Shown here: positions 25,647 through 33,314 of the stretch, in pieces | Layout: the number at the start of each line of letters is the position of its first letter | Position numbering within the stretch: the first letter of the stretch is position 1 | Source of the DNA: Sphingomonas dokdonensis | GTDB lineage: Bacteria; Pseudomonadota; Alphaproteobacteria; Sphingomonadales; Sphingomonadaceae | Assembly (NCBI RefSeq): GCF_002197685.1 | Contig: NZ_NBBI01000003.1 | Coordinates: forward strand, 124,001 to 188,000 | Direction: 5' to 3' | DNA length: 64,000 nucleotides | Made by a program: the position numbers and the translations under genes | Notes under the pieces: generated by a model | Databases searched by the model: none | The model's input: only the letters and a program-made list of their open reading frames with translations | What the model was told of the DNA's origin: nothing

Positions 25647-26852
25647 ATGGCCGAGGCGTATATCGTCGAAGCAGTTCGGACGGCTGGTGGTCGCCGCGGG
25701 GGTAAGCTCGCGGGTGTCCATCCAGTTGATCTGGCGGCACAGGTGCTGGATGCGGTGATCGAGCGATCGGGGATCCCCGGCGACGCGGTCGAGGACGTCA
25801 TCATGGGCTGCGTCAGCCAGGGTGGCGAGCAGGCCGGCCAGGTCGGCCGCAATGCGGTGCTCGCGTCCAAGATGCTCGCGCAGTCGACCCCGGCGGTGAC
25901 GATCGACCGTCAGTGCGGCTCGTCGCAGCAGTCGATCCAGTTCGCGGCGCAGGCGGTGATGTCTGGCACGCAGGACGTGGTGATCGCGGCGGGCATCGAA
26001 AGCATGAGCCGCGTACCGATGGGCTCGACCTACAAATTGTTCTACGACGCCGGTCTCGGCAAGAACAAGTCGCCGGGTCTAGAGGAGAAGTTCCCGGGCA
26101 TCAACTTTAACCAGTTCGCTGGTGCGGAGATGATCGCCAAGAAGTACGGCTTCTCGCGCGAAAAGCTCGACGATTATTCGCTGAACTCGCACCGCAAGGC
26201 GGTTGCGGCCACGCAGGGTGGCAAGTTCAAGGATGAGATCGTGCCGGTCGAGGTGGAAACGCCCGAGGGCAAGGAACAGCACACCACCGACGAGGGTATC
26301 CGCTACGATGCGTCGGCCGAGGGCATGGCTGGCGTCAAGAAGCTGTCCGAAGACGGCGTGCTGACCGCCGCCTCGTCCAGCCAGATCTGCGATGGCGCCA
26401 GCGCGGTGCTGATCGTCAGCGAGGAAGCGCTGAAGAAGTATAACCTCAAGCCACTGGCGAAGATCGTGAACCTGACGGTCACCGCCGGCGACCCGGTCGT
26501 GATGCTCGAAGAGCCGCTGTTCGCGACCGACAAGGCGCTGAAGAAGGCCGGCCTGTCGATCGACGACATTGATCTGTACGAAGTGAACGAAGCGTTCGCC
26601 TCGGTGCCGGTCGCCTGGCTGGAGCATACCAAGGCGAACCCGGAAAAGCTCAACGTGAACGGCGGCGCGATCGCGCTCGGCCACCCGCTCGGCGCCTCGG
26701 GCACGAAGCTGATGGCAACGCTGGTGCACGAACTGAAGCGTCGCGGCGGCCGTTACGGCCTGCAGACGATGTGCGAGGGCGGCGGCGTGGCCAACGTCAC
26801 GATCATCGAAAACTGCGACTGGCAGGGCGACGTCGCGCAAGCGGCGGAGTAA
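25647..26852 (+). CDS. Acetyl-CoA C-acyltransferase (thiolase)
   Basis: The 401-residue thiolase cleaves 3-ketoacyl-CoA, or condenses acyl-CoAs. Catalytic residues are visible: Cys90 in DRQCGSSQQS, His346 in GHPLGASG, and Cys376 in QTMCEGGGVAN. ATG 25647 follows a purine-rich stretch (GGAGAGTCGGAAG) and starts MAEAYIVEAVRTAGGRRGGK; an ATG at 25632 lies inside the palindrome. The VNEAFASVPVAWLEH block resembles degradative thiolases. Together with the SDR, enoyl-CoA hydratase and acyl-CoA dehydrogenase nearby it supplies a beta-oxidation set. Confidence 0.94.
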   Translation: MAEAYIVEAVRTAGGRRGGKLAGVHPVDLAAQVLDAVIERSGIPGDAVEDVIMGCVSQGGEQAGQVGRNAVLASKMLAQSTPAVTIDRQCGSSQQSIQFAAQAVMSGTQDVVIAAGIESMSRVPMGSTYKLFYDAGLGKNKSPGLEEKFPGINFNQFAGAEMIAKKYGFSREKLDDYSLNSHRKAVAATQGGKFKDEIVPVEVETPEGKEQHTTDEGIRYDASAEGMAGVKKLSEDGVLTAASSSQICDGASAVLIVSEEALKKYNLKPLAKIVNLTVTAGDPVVMLEEPLFATDKALKKAGLSIDDIDLYEVNEAFASVPVAWLEHTKANPEKLNVNGGAIALGHPLGASGTKLMATLVHELKRRGGRYGLQTMCEGGGVANVTIIENCDWQGDVAQAAE

Positions 26853-26870
26853 CACCTCGCGTCCACTCAA

Positions 26871-26984
26871 CCGTCACCCCGGCCTCCGTGCCGAGGTGAC
26901 GGTGGTGCTTGGCCCAATATCATCGATGAAGGCGCTACCTAGCGCCAGAGTTAACCGTGGATTCCGGGACCAGCCCGGCATGAC
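26871..26984. repeat. REP-type repeat pair between thiolase and SDR genes
   Basis: The right unit (26957-26984) is 28 nt, starts GTGGATTCCGGG and ends CCCGGCATGAC, and matches the units around the GIY-YIG gene. The left part (26871-26900) starts CCGTCACC and ends GGTGACGG, an 8-bp stem. It fills most of the intergenic gap. Confidence 0.8.
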
Positions 26985-27005
26985 GATCGGGAGGGGACCC
27001 TACAC

Positions 27006-27788
27006 ATGAAACTCGACAACACCGTATCCGCCGTCATCACCGGCGGCGCGTCCGGCCTCGGCGCGGCCACCGCGCGCCGGCTTGCGGCCAAGGGCGTGAA
27101 GGTCGCCATCTTCGATCTTCAGGAAGAAAAGGGCGAGGCGCTCGCCAAGGAACTCGGCGGCGTGTTCTGCAAGGTGAACGTAACGGACGAGGCATCAGTC
27201 GACGCAGGTTTCGCCAAGGCGCGCGAGGCGATCGGCCAGGAGCGTATCCTGGTGAATTGCGCGGGCACCGGCAATGCGATCAAGACTGCCAGCCGCAGCA
27301 AGGAAGACGGCTCGATCAAGCACTTCCCGCTCGATGCGTTCAACTGGATCATCCAGATCAACCTCGTCGGCACGTTTCGCTGCATTGCGAAGTCGGCCGC
27401 CGGCATGATGACGCTTGACCCGACCGAAGACGGTGATCGCGGCGCCATCGTCAACACCGCGAGCGTGGCGGCAGAGGACGGCCAGATCGGCCAGGCGGCT
27501 TATTCCGCATCGAAGGGCGGCGTCGTCGGCATGACCCTGCCGATCGCGCGCGACCTGATGAACGAGGGCATTCGCTGCAACACGATCCTGCCGGGCATCT
27601 TCAACACGCCGCTGTTGCAGGGCGCGCCGCAGAACGTGAAGGACGCGCTGTCCGCCTCGGTGCCGTTCCCCAAGCGCCTCGGCGAGCCGGACGAATATGC
27701 CGCACTCGCTGAGCTGATGATCGAGAACGGCTATTTCAACGGCGAGGACGTCCGCCTCGACGGCGCAATCCGCATGGCGCCTCGGTGA
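27006..27788 (+). CDS. SDR-family dehydrogenase, 3-hydroxyacyl-CoA dehydrogenase type II-like
   Basis: The 260-residue protein has the cofactor motif TGGASGLGAATARRL and the active-site YSASKGG (Tyr-x3-Lys). The NCAGTGNAIKTASR...IKHFPLDAFNWIIQINLVGT block and FPKRLGEPDEYAALAELMIENGYFNGE end are typical of the HSD17B10-like 3-hydroxyacyl-CoA dehydrogenases. It would supply the third step of beta-oxidation next to the thiolase. A GTG-initiated 26-codon frame overlaps its stop. Confidence 0.88.
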   Translation: MKLDNTVSAVITGGASGLGAATARRLAAKGVKVAIFDLQEEKGEALAKELGGVFCKVNVTDEASVDAGFAKAREAIGQERILVNCAGTGNAIKTASRSKEDGSIKHFPLDAFNWIIQINLVGTFRCIAKSAAGMMTLDPTEDGDRGAIVNTASVAAEDGQIGQAAYSASKGGVVGMTLPIARDLMNEGIRCNTILPGIFNTPLLQGAPQNVKDALSASVPFPKRLGEPDEYAALAELMIENGYFNGEDVRLDGAIRMAPR

Positions 27789-27922
27789 GCCGCAGCGCGG
27801 ACATGCGCATGCTGCGCATGATCTCGCGCAAGGCCGGCCAGCGCGGCGCCTGGCGCCGCGTCTGACATCACGGGACTTGCTCCCGTGACGGGCCATCAAA
27901 AAGATCATCGTCACTTAGCGTC

Positions 27923-28016
27923 GTCACACCGGGCTCATCTCGGCGTCCACTGGATTCGCAACCGCTGATACCGGAAACGTGCGGCTCGGTGGATGCCGCG
28001 ACAGGTCCGGCATGAC
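27923..28016. repeat. REP-type repeat pair before the thioesterase gene
   Basis: Two 28-nt units in opposite orientation: 27923-27950 (starts GTCACACCGGG, ends CGGCGTCCAC) and 27989-28016 (starts GTGGATGCCGCG, ends CCGGCATGAC). The right unit runs straight into the GAGGAG ribosome site of the thioesterase gene. Confidence 0.85.
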
Positions 28017-28028
28017 GAGGAGTCACCC

Positions 28029-28472
28029 ATGTCCCGCCCCACCCCTTGGCGCCTGCTGCGCGAATCCTATCCCCGCCACGACGTGAAGCAGACTCGCTTC
28101 CAGGATCTCGACACCATGGGGCACCTCAACAACGTCGCCTTCGCCGCGCTGTTCGAGGACGCGCGCGTGCGCCTGAACCAGCATCTTGGCCGCGTGAGCC
28201 GCGGCATGATGGCCGAAGGGTCGTTCCGCGCCGTGGTCGCACGCAACGAGATCAACTATCTGGCGGAAGGAAGCTTCCCTGAGGACGTTGAGATCAGCAT
28301 CGGCATCGGTCGGGTCGGTAATCGCAGCTTCGAAATGCTGAGCGCCGCCTTCCAGTCGGGCCGGTGTATCGCCACCTGCGACACGACGATCGTTATGACC
28401 GATCCCAAAGGCGAGAGCCTGCCCGCCAATTTCGTTGAGCGGCTAAAGGCTGTGCAGATCAAGGGCGCGTAG
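28029..28472 (+). CDS. 4HBT-type acyl-CoA thioesterase family protein
   Basis: The 147-residue hot-dog protein has the motif QTRFQDLDTMGHLNNVAFAALFEDAR, in which the Asp and the following GHLNN loop match 4-hydroxybenzoyl-CoA thioesterases, and a typical NYLAEGSFPEDVEISIGIGR strand pair. ATG 28029 follows GACGAGGAGTC, part of which abuts the upstream repeat. Likely releases free acids from small acyl-CoAs; substrate unknown. A perfect hairpin follows at 28530-28568. Confidence 0.85.
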   Translation: MSRPTPWRLLRESYPRHDVKQTRFQDLDTMGHLNNVAFAALFEDARVRLNQHLGRVSRGMMAEGSFRAVVARNEINYLAEGSFPEDVEISIGIGRVGNRSFEMLSAAFQSGRCIATCDTTIVMTDPKGESLPANFVERLKAVQIKGA

Positions 28473-28529
28473 CCAGCACAATCAGGACGGCGCCGTCCTT
28501 GCGCTGCGCCTGACGCGACTTAGACGCAA

Positions 28530-28568
28530 AGGTGCCGCGAACATCCGGATTGAGTGTTCGCGGCACCT
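28530..28568. terminator. Bidirectional terminator hairpin
   Basis: AGGTGCCGCGAACA (28530-28543) pairs perfectly with TGTTCGCGGCACCT (28555-28568) over an 11-nt loop, followed by CTTATCC. It lies between convergent genes for the thioesterase and the CsbD protein. Confidence 0.75.
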
Positions 28569-28614
28569 CTTATCCCGTTCTTACGGCCGGTATGACGTTC
28601 CGGCTGCGACGGGC

Positions 28615-28887
28615 TCAGCCCCTGCCGCGCAGCGTACCGAGTGTGGCGAGGCCAAGCACGCCGACCAGCGCGGCGGTCGCCCAGGGGCGCTGCTTGGCGA
28701 AGCTCTTAGCCTGGCCGACCACCTGCGGCTGGCCGTCAACGCCCGGCGCCATCGCCTTCTGCACCGACCCCTTGAGCTGGTCGATCACGCCGCTGGCCTG
28801 CATCGAGCGATCGTTGGTCGCCGCGCCGGCGGTTTCCTTTACCTTGCCGGTAACCGTGTTGACGTCGGCGGTCAGTGCGTCTGCCAT
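28615..28887 (-). CDS. CsbD-like stress-response protein
   Basis: The 90-residue protein has the CsbD pattern VTGKVKETAGAATNDRSMQA, with repeated Lys/Gly/Ala and an amphipathic helix, followed by a C-terminal hydrophobic stretch (PWATAALVGVLGLATLGTL) that may anchor it in the membrane. CsbD proteins are abundant stress proteins of unknown mechanism. ATG 28887 follows CGGGAG. No EcfG motif was found in the upstream 100 nt. It ends 46 nt from the terminator. Confidence 0.85.
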   Translation of the reverse strand: MADALTADVNTVTGKVKETAGAATNDRSMQASGVIDQLKGSVQKAMAPGVDGQPQVVGQAKSFAKQRPWATAALVGVLGLATLGTLRGRG

Positions 28888-28997
28888 GGTAAACTCCCGT
28901 TGCTGTTTGTTCGGGGAGGACAACCGTCAGCGACGCATTTTGTGCCGCAGCGGCCGGATATATCCCAGCCGCCGCGTCATTTCGCGGTGTCAGCGCG

Positions 28998-29780
28998 TCA
29001 GTCGACGAACACCGGCGCGCGCTTCTCCATGTTCGCCTTCACGGCCTCCACCTGATTGGGCGAGCGCATCAGCTTGATCTGTTCGTCGCTCTCGCCCTGC
29101 AGCATGGTGGCGGTGTCGCCGTCCACCATCAGGTTGATGAGCCGCTTCGACGCTTTCACCGCATCGGGATTACGCCCGGCGATCTCGCACGCCAGGTCGA
29201 ACGCCGCGGCGCGCGGATCGTCCGCAAGCCGGGTGATGAAGCCATAGCGCTCACCCTCGGCGCCGGTGAATTCCCGCGCGCTATAGGTCAGGTCGCGCAA
29301 CACGTCGTCGCGCGCCAGCGTCCGCCACAGCGCGAGGCCCGCCATATCGGGCACCAGCCCCCAATAGGTCTCACGGATCGACAGGCGCACATCCGGACGG
29401 GCGATGCGCACGCAGGCGCCCGACATGATCTGGAAGCCGCCGCCGAGCGCGACGCCGTGCACCGCTGCGATCACCGGCATCGGCAGCGTGCGCCAGCCCC
29501 AGGCGACGTTCTGAGCCGTATTCGCCATTCCATGGCTGCGCTTGCCCAGATCGTTGCCCGATCCGCCCGCCGCCATCGATGCCATGTCGAGCCCGGCGCA
29601 GAACGCCCGCCCCTCGCCCGACAGCACCACGACGCGCACGTCGGTCATGCCGGCAAGCTTCTCGATCGCGGCATTAATCCCGGCGAACATCGCAGGGTCG
29701 AGCGCGTTCATCTTGTCCGCCCGGTTCAGCCGCACGTCGGCAATGCCGTCATTCACCGTAATCGTAACGCGCTCTTCCAT
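28998..29780 (-). CDS. Enoyl-CoA hydratase/isomerase (crotonase family)
   Basis: The 260-residue crotonase-fold protein has the oxyanion-hole block GEGRAFCAGLDMASM and the AAVHGVALGGGFQIMSGAC motif. Hydratase Glu residues can not be assigned with certainty from the sequence; the region ETYWGLVPDMAG around the second site has an Asp. Start ATG 29780 follows GGGAGAGAG. It is divergent from two tandem thioesterase genes and probably acts with them on the same acyl-CoA pool. Confidence 0.9.
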   Translation of the reverse strand: MEERVTITVNDGIADVRLNRADKMNALDPAMFAGINAAIEKLAGMTDVRVVVLSGEGRAFCAGLDMASMAAGGSGNDLGKRSHGMANTAQNVAWGWRTLPMPVIAAVHGVALGGGFQIMSGACVRIARPDVRLSIRETYWGLVPDMAGLALWRTLARDDVLRDLTYSAREFTGAEGERYGFITRLADDPRAAAFDLACEIAGRNPDAVKASKRLINLMVDGDTATMLQGESDEQIKLMRSPNQVEAVKANMEKRAPVFVD

Positions 29781-29882
29781 GTCTCTCTCCCGCATAAATG
29801 ATACGATCGACTTAGATGAGCCGATCGCGCGCATCAATGCCGCGATATTGCACGCTAGGTTCGCCGGTGTCACACGGCGGGG

Positions 29883-30320
29883 ATGAAGATCGAAGAGGCT
29901 CTAGGCGACATACCGGGCATGAAGGACGTGCGCTTCGGCGGGCATGGCGGCCGGCTCGGCATCGCCTATCGCGCGCACGGCCCCGACTGGTGCGAACTGA
30001 CGTTGCCCTATCAGGAAGACATCATCGGTGACGAGGATACGGGCGTTATCGCCTCCGGACCGATCTTCGCGCTGATGGACATCGCCACCAGCCTCGCCAC
30101 CATGCGCAAGCTCGGCCGGTTCGTGCCGCATGCGACGCTCGACCTGCGGGTCGATTACCTGCGCCCCGCCAAGCCCGGTCACACCGTGATCGGCCATGGC
30201 GAATGCTACGCGATCAAACGTTCGATCAGCTTCGTGCGCGGGCAGGCGCATGATGGCGATCCGACCGATCCCATTGCGCATGTCTCGGGCACCTTCATGT
30301 TCCTGGGGGACGGCGCATGA
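29883..30320 (+). CDS. PaaI-type thioesterase, first of a coupled pair
   Basis: The 145-residue hot-dog protein contains GVIASGPIFALMDIATSLATMRKLGR and HATLDLRVDYLRPAKPGH, matching the PaaI family (catalytic Asp in the ALMD helix). The N-terminal part of about 60 residues holds LGIAYRAHGPDWCELTLPYQ, an extra strand pair. Its stop overlaps the start of the following thioesterase (ATGA). The two may form a heteromer or act in sequence; substrate unknown. Confidence 0.83.
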   Translation: MKIEEALGDIPGMKDVRFGGHGGRLGIAYRAHGPDWCELTLPYQEDIIGDEDTGVIASGPIFALMDIATSLATMRKLGRFVPHATLDLRVDYLRPAKPGHTVIGHGECYAIKRSISFVRGQAHDGDPTDPIAHVSGTFMFLGDGA

Positions 30321-30697
30321 AGCTGCCGCCCTATGCCGATCTGCTGGGCGCCAGCCTCCAGTGGGAAGACGGCTTACCGATCCTTGCCATGCCGTTCGGC
30401 CCCGACGTGCTCGGCCGCCCCGGCTTCGTGCAGGGCGGCGCGATCACCGGGCTGATCGAGGTTGCCGCACTCGCCGCGCTGCGTCACCAGCTCGCCGGCG
30501 AAGGCGGCGGCCGGGTAAAGCCGATCAACGTCACGATCGATTTCATGCGCGGCGGGCGCGAGCGCGTCACCTATGCGGCGGGCACCGTGACCCGGCTTGG
30601 CAACCGGATCGCCAACGTGGAGGCGATCGCCTGGCAGGAAAGCCGTGACAAGCCGATCGCCTCCGCGCGGATGAACTACCTTATTGTGCGGGGGTGA
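30317..30697 (+). CDS. PaaI-type thioesterase, second of a coupled pair
   Basis: The 126-residue protein carries GFVQGGAITGLIEVAALAALRHQL and INVTIDFMRGGRERVTYAAG, again the hot-dog helix and following strand. It overlaps the previous gene by 4 nt and its last 17 nt overlap the convergent sugar-dehydrogenase gene. The Glu in GLIEVAALA is in the position of the PaaI catalytic acid. Confidence 0.83.
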   Translation: MKLPPYADLLGASLQWEDGLPILAMPFGPDVLGRPGFVQGGAITGLIEVAALAALRHQLAGEGGGRVKPINVTIDFMRGGRERVTYAAGTVTRLGNRIANVEAIAWQESRDKPIASARMNYLIVRG

Positions 30698-31838
30698 GCC
30701 GGATCATTCGCCCCTGCGACCCACGCTGTCCGTCTTCCAGCACGTAGATCGATCCGTCGGGCGCCTGCTCCACCTCGCGGATGCGCGCACCCATGTCCCA
30801 CTGGTCGCCCTTTCGCGCATCCGTGCCGTTCAGGTCGACGCGGACCAGCGCCTGCGACGACAGGCCGCCGATGAAGGCATCGCCCTTCCACTGCGGGAAC
30901 ATGTCGCCTGAATAGATCATCAGCCCGCCCGGCGAGATCACCGGCGTCCAGAACACCTTGGGTGCTTCGAAGCCGTCGCCGGGGCTGTGATCGGGGATCG
31001 GGCGACCGTCATAATGATCGCCATTCGACACCTTCGGATAGCCGTAGTTGCGGCCGGGGAGCACCAGGTTCAGCTCGTCGCCGCCCTTCGGCCCCATCTC
31101 CTGCTCCCACAGATTGCCCGCTGAATCGAACGCGATGCCCAGCAGGTTGCGGTGGCCGTAGCTCCACACCGCGGGATGGAAACCCTTCGCGGCGAGCGGA
31201 TTGCCGGGCGCCGGTTTTCCATCCAGCGTCAGGCGCAGCACCTTGCCGAGCGTCGCCTTGGGATCCTGCGCGGGGTCGAACTTCTGCCGCTCGCCGTTGG
31301 TGAAGAACAGATACCGTCCATCGGGCGAGAAGGCGATCCGGCCCGAATAATGGCCGTTCCCCTCCACCAGCGGTGTGGCGCGGAACAGCACTTCGATCTG
31401 GCGCAGCTTCTCCGAACCGGCCGCCGCGTCGTCGAGGACGCCGCGCGCCAGCACCACGCCCTTGCCGCCGTCCCCTGCGGCCGACCAGCTCAGATACACG
31501 CGCTTCGACCGCGCGAAATCGGGCGCCAGCACCACGTCCATCAACCCGCCCTGCCCGGCGGAATCGACCGGCAAGGTCGCCAGCGTCAAGCGGCTCTTGC
31601 CGTCCGCGGCCACGAGCAGCAGCTGCCCGGCCTTCTCCGTCACCAGCATGCGGCCGTCCGGCAGGAACGTCATCGCCCAGGGGCTGTCGAAATCCGCAAC
31701 GACCGTCTCGGCAAACGGCTTGCCGCCGTTCGTCATGGCGGCCGGCTCGGTGCCGGCGGGCGCGGTGGCGGCCTGCGGGTCGGCGGAACAGGCGCTGGCG
31801 GCGAGCAGGCCGGCGGCGAATAGACTGCGAGCGATCAC
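30681..31838 (-). CDS. PQQ-dependent sugar dehydrogenase family lipoprotein (Asd/YliI type)
   Basis: The 385-residue protein has a lipoprotein signal (LFAAGLLAASAC, lipobox Cys at residue 17) and a six-bladed beta-propeller of the soluble glucose dehydrogenase (GdhB/YliI) kind: DSPWAMTFLPDGRMLVTEKAG, HYSGRIAFSPDGRYLFFTNG, and WSYGHRNLLGIAFD, where His and Arg sites fit PQQ binding. Expected to oxidise sugars in the periplasm with PQQ. The stop overlaps the thioesterase gene by 17 nt on the opposite strand. No pqq biosynthesis genes are nearby. Confidence 0.88.
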   Translation of the reverse strand: MIARSLFAAGLLAASACSADPQAATAPAGTEPAAMTNGGKPFAETVVADFDSPWAMTFLPDGRMLVTEKAGQLLLVAADGKSRLTLATLPVDSAGQGGLMDVVLAPDFARSKRVYLSWSAAGDGGKGVVLARGVLDDAAAGSEKLRQIEVLFRATPLVEGNGHYSGRIAFSPDGRYLFFTNGERQKFDPAQDPKATLGKVLRLTLDGKPAPGNPLAAKGFHPAVWSYGHRNLLGIAFDSAGNLWEQEMGPKGGDELNLVLPGRNYGYPKVSNGDHYDGRPIPDHSPGDGFEAPKVFWTPVISPGGLMIYSGDMFPQWKGDAFIGGLSSQALVRVDLNGTDARKGDQWDMGARIREVEQAPDGSIYVLEDGQRGSQGRMIRLTPAQ

Positions 31839-31911
31839 GGGAACTCCTGGGTTCGTAGATGTTGCTTTTCAATCCAGCGATGGCGAGCCAAGTTCCGCCG
31901 TCAACAAATCA

Positions 31912-32373
31912 TCACAAAGCACGCGCTGACGCTGTCGCGGGCCGGTCCGCATCATTCTTCCACAATCCGGGCGTCGCCAGTTCGAGCACGTGTCCGTCGG
32001 GATCGTTGAAATACAGGCTCCGGCCGCCCGCCGGCCAGGTGACTTCCTGCGTCACCGCCACGCCATGCGCCCGCAACTGCGAACGCCAGCGCTCATAATC
32101 GGCGGCTCCGATGCCGAATGCCATATGGAGCGGCCCGTGTCCGTCATGCCCCGGGATCGTCCCGCGCGGCGTCGCCACATCCTCCACTGAAAGGCCGCGC
32201 GCGAAGACAAGCAGCACGCTGCCATGCCCCGCGTCAAAGGCGGTCAGCCGATCGCTTTCGATCATTGCCGACAGGCCCAGCACATCGCGGAAGAACGCCA
32301 CCGATCGCGCCATGTCGTCGACGTACAAGGCGGTCTCGAGCACCCCGGCGATGCGCGGCCCGCTCACCGGCAT
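31912..32373 (-). CDS. VOC-family (glyoxalase/dioxygenase-like) protein
   Basis: The 153-residue protein holds one VOC unit: VLETALYVDDMARSVAFFRD, HGPLHMAFGIGAADYERWRS and the late SLYFNDPDGHVLELAT, in which His and Glu are candidate metal ligands. The family includes glyoxalases, bleomycin-resistance-type and extradiol-type enzymes; no specific reaction is implied. ATG 32373 lies inside the end of the epimerase gene (10-nt overlap), so translation is coupled. Confidence 0.83.
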   Translation of the reverse strand: MPVSGPRIAGVLETALYVDDMARSVAFFRDVLGLSAMIESDRLTAFDAGHGSVLLVFARGLSVEDVATPRGTIPGHDGHGPLHMAFGIGAADYERWRSQLRAHGVAVTQEVTWPAGGRSLYFNDPDGHVLELATPGLWKNDADRPATASARAL

Positions 32374-33299
32374 ATTCCCAAGCGGCGCGCATAATCGCGC
32401 ACCCCGTCGATCAGCGAACGATGATGGTACATGCCCAGTCCTTTCAGCCGCTCCACATCGAGCACCAGCCGCGGCACGTCCACCGGGCGCGCCGGCCGAA
32501 ACAACAACGGCACCCGCGCGCCCAAGGCTTCCTCGACCGTCGCCACCACCTCCAGCAGCGAATGGCCGATCCCGCTGCCGATGTTCAGCGTGGTGCCCGC
32601 CACATCGTTCACCAGCAGCGCGGCCACGCTCTCCACGCAATCATCGATATAGATATAGTCGCGCACCACCGTGCCGTCGCCCCACACCTCCAGCGCCCCT
32701 CCGTCGCGCAGCTTGCCCAGAATGACCGAAACGAGCCCCTGCGCGCCCGTCAACGACTGGTGCATGCCATAGGGGTTGGAGGGCCGCAGCGTCAGCAAGC
32801 GCAATCCACGCGTGCGCGCCAGGAACTGGAGATGCAGCTCGGTTTCGAGCTTCGCCTGCCCATAAAAGCCGATCGGTGCGCACGGATCGTCTTCCGTCGC
32901 ATAATCGCGGCTGGTGGCGCCATAAACGGTGCCGCCGGACGAAAAGAACACCAGCCGCACGCCGCGATCCGCCAGCCGCGCCGCCAGCCGCCGCGTCGGC
33001 GCGATGATCGCATCCTGCTCGGCCTGGTAATGCGCCTCCGTGCTCGACGGCAGCATGGAGGAGGCGAGCTGCACCACCGTGTCGATCGCGTGATCCGCGA
33101 TCAGTGCCATGATGCCATCGGTGTCGGTCAACGGCAGGTCGACCCAGCGACCGTTCGATGCGCCACGCGTGCCATGCCCGGTCAGCAGCACGCGATGGCC
33201 ACCCCGTTCCAGCCGCGCCGCGAGATTGGTGCCGATAAACCCGCCCCCGCCCAGCAGCAGGAACGTCCGTGGCGCGGCTGCGGACGCTGGAGCGTTCAC
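32364..33299 (-). CDS. NAD-dependent epimerase/dehydratase (UDP-sugar type)
   Basis: The 311-residue extended SDR has the Rossmann motif LLLGGGGFIGTNLAARLERG, the Ser/Tyr/Lys triad in FFSSGGTVYG and GFYGQAKLE, and a C-terminal sugar-binding part (GDGTVVRDYIYIDDCVESVA). Similar to UDP-glucose 4-epimerase relatives; the true sugar is unknown. Start is GTG 33299, 15 nt after the cobT stop, so it belongs to the cobS-sulfotransferase-cobT run. Confidence 0.87.
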   Translation of the reverse strand: MNAPASAAAPRTFLLLGGGGFIGTNLAARLERGGHRVLLTGHGTRGASNGRWVDLPLTDTDGIMALIADHAIDTVVQLASSMLPSSTEAHYQAEQDAIIAPTRRLAARLADRGVRLVFFSSGGTVYGATSRDYATEDDPCAPIGFYGQAKLETELHLQFLARTRGLRLLTLRPSNPYGMHQSLTGAQGLVSVILGKLRDGGALEVWGDGTVVRDYIYIDDCVESVAALLVNDVAGTTLNIGSGIGHSLLEVVATVEEALGARVPLLFRPARPVDVPRLVLDVERLKGLGMYHHRSLIDGVRDYARRLGICR

Positions 33300-33314
33300 C
33301 CGGGCACCCGCTCG

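Noticed and set aside
28888..28990. EcfG promoter for the CsbD-like gene
   Set aside because: Expected by analogy with other stress proteins, but no GGAAC-N16/17-CGTT match was found upstream.
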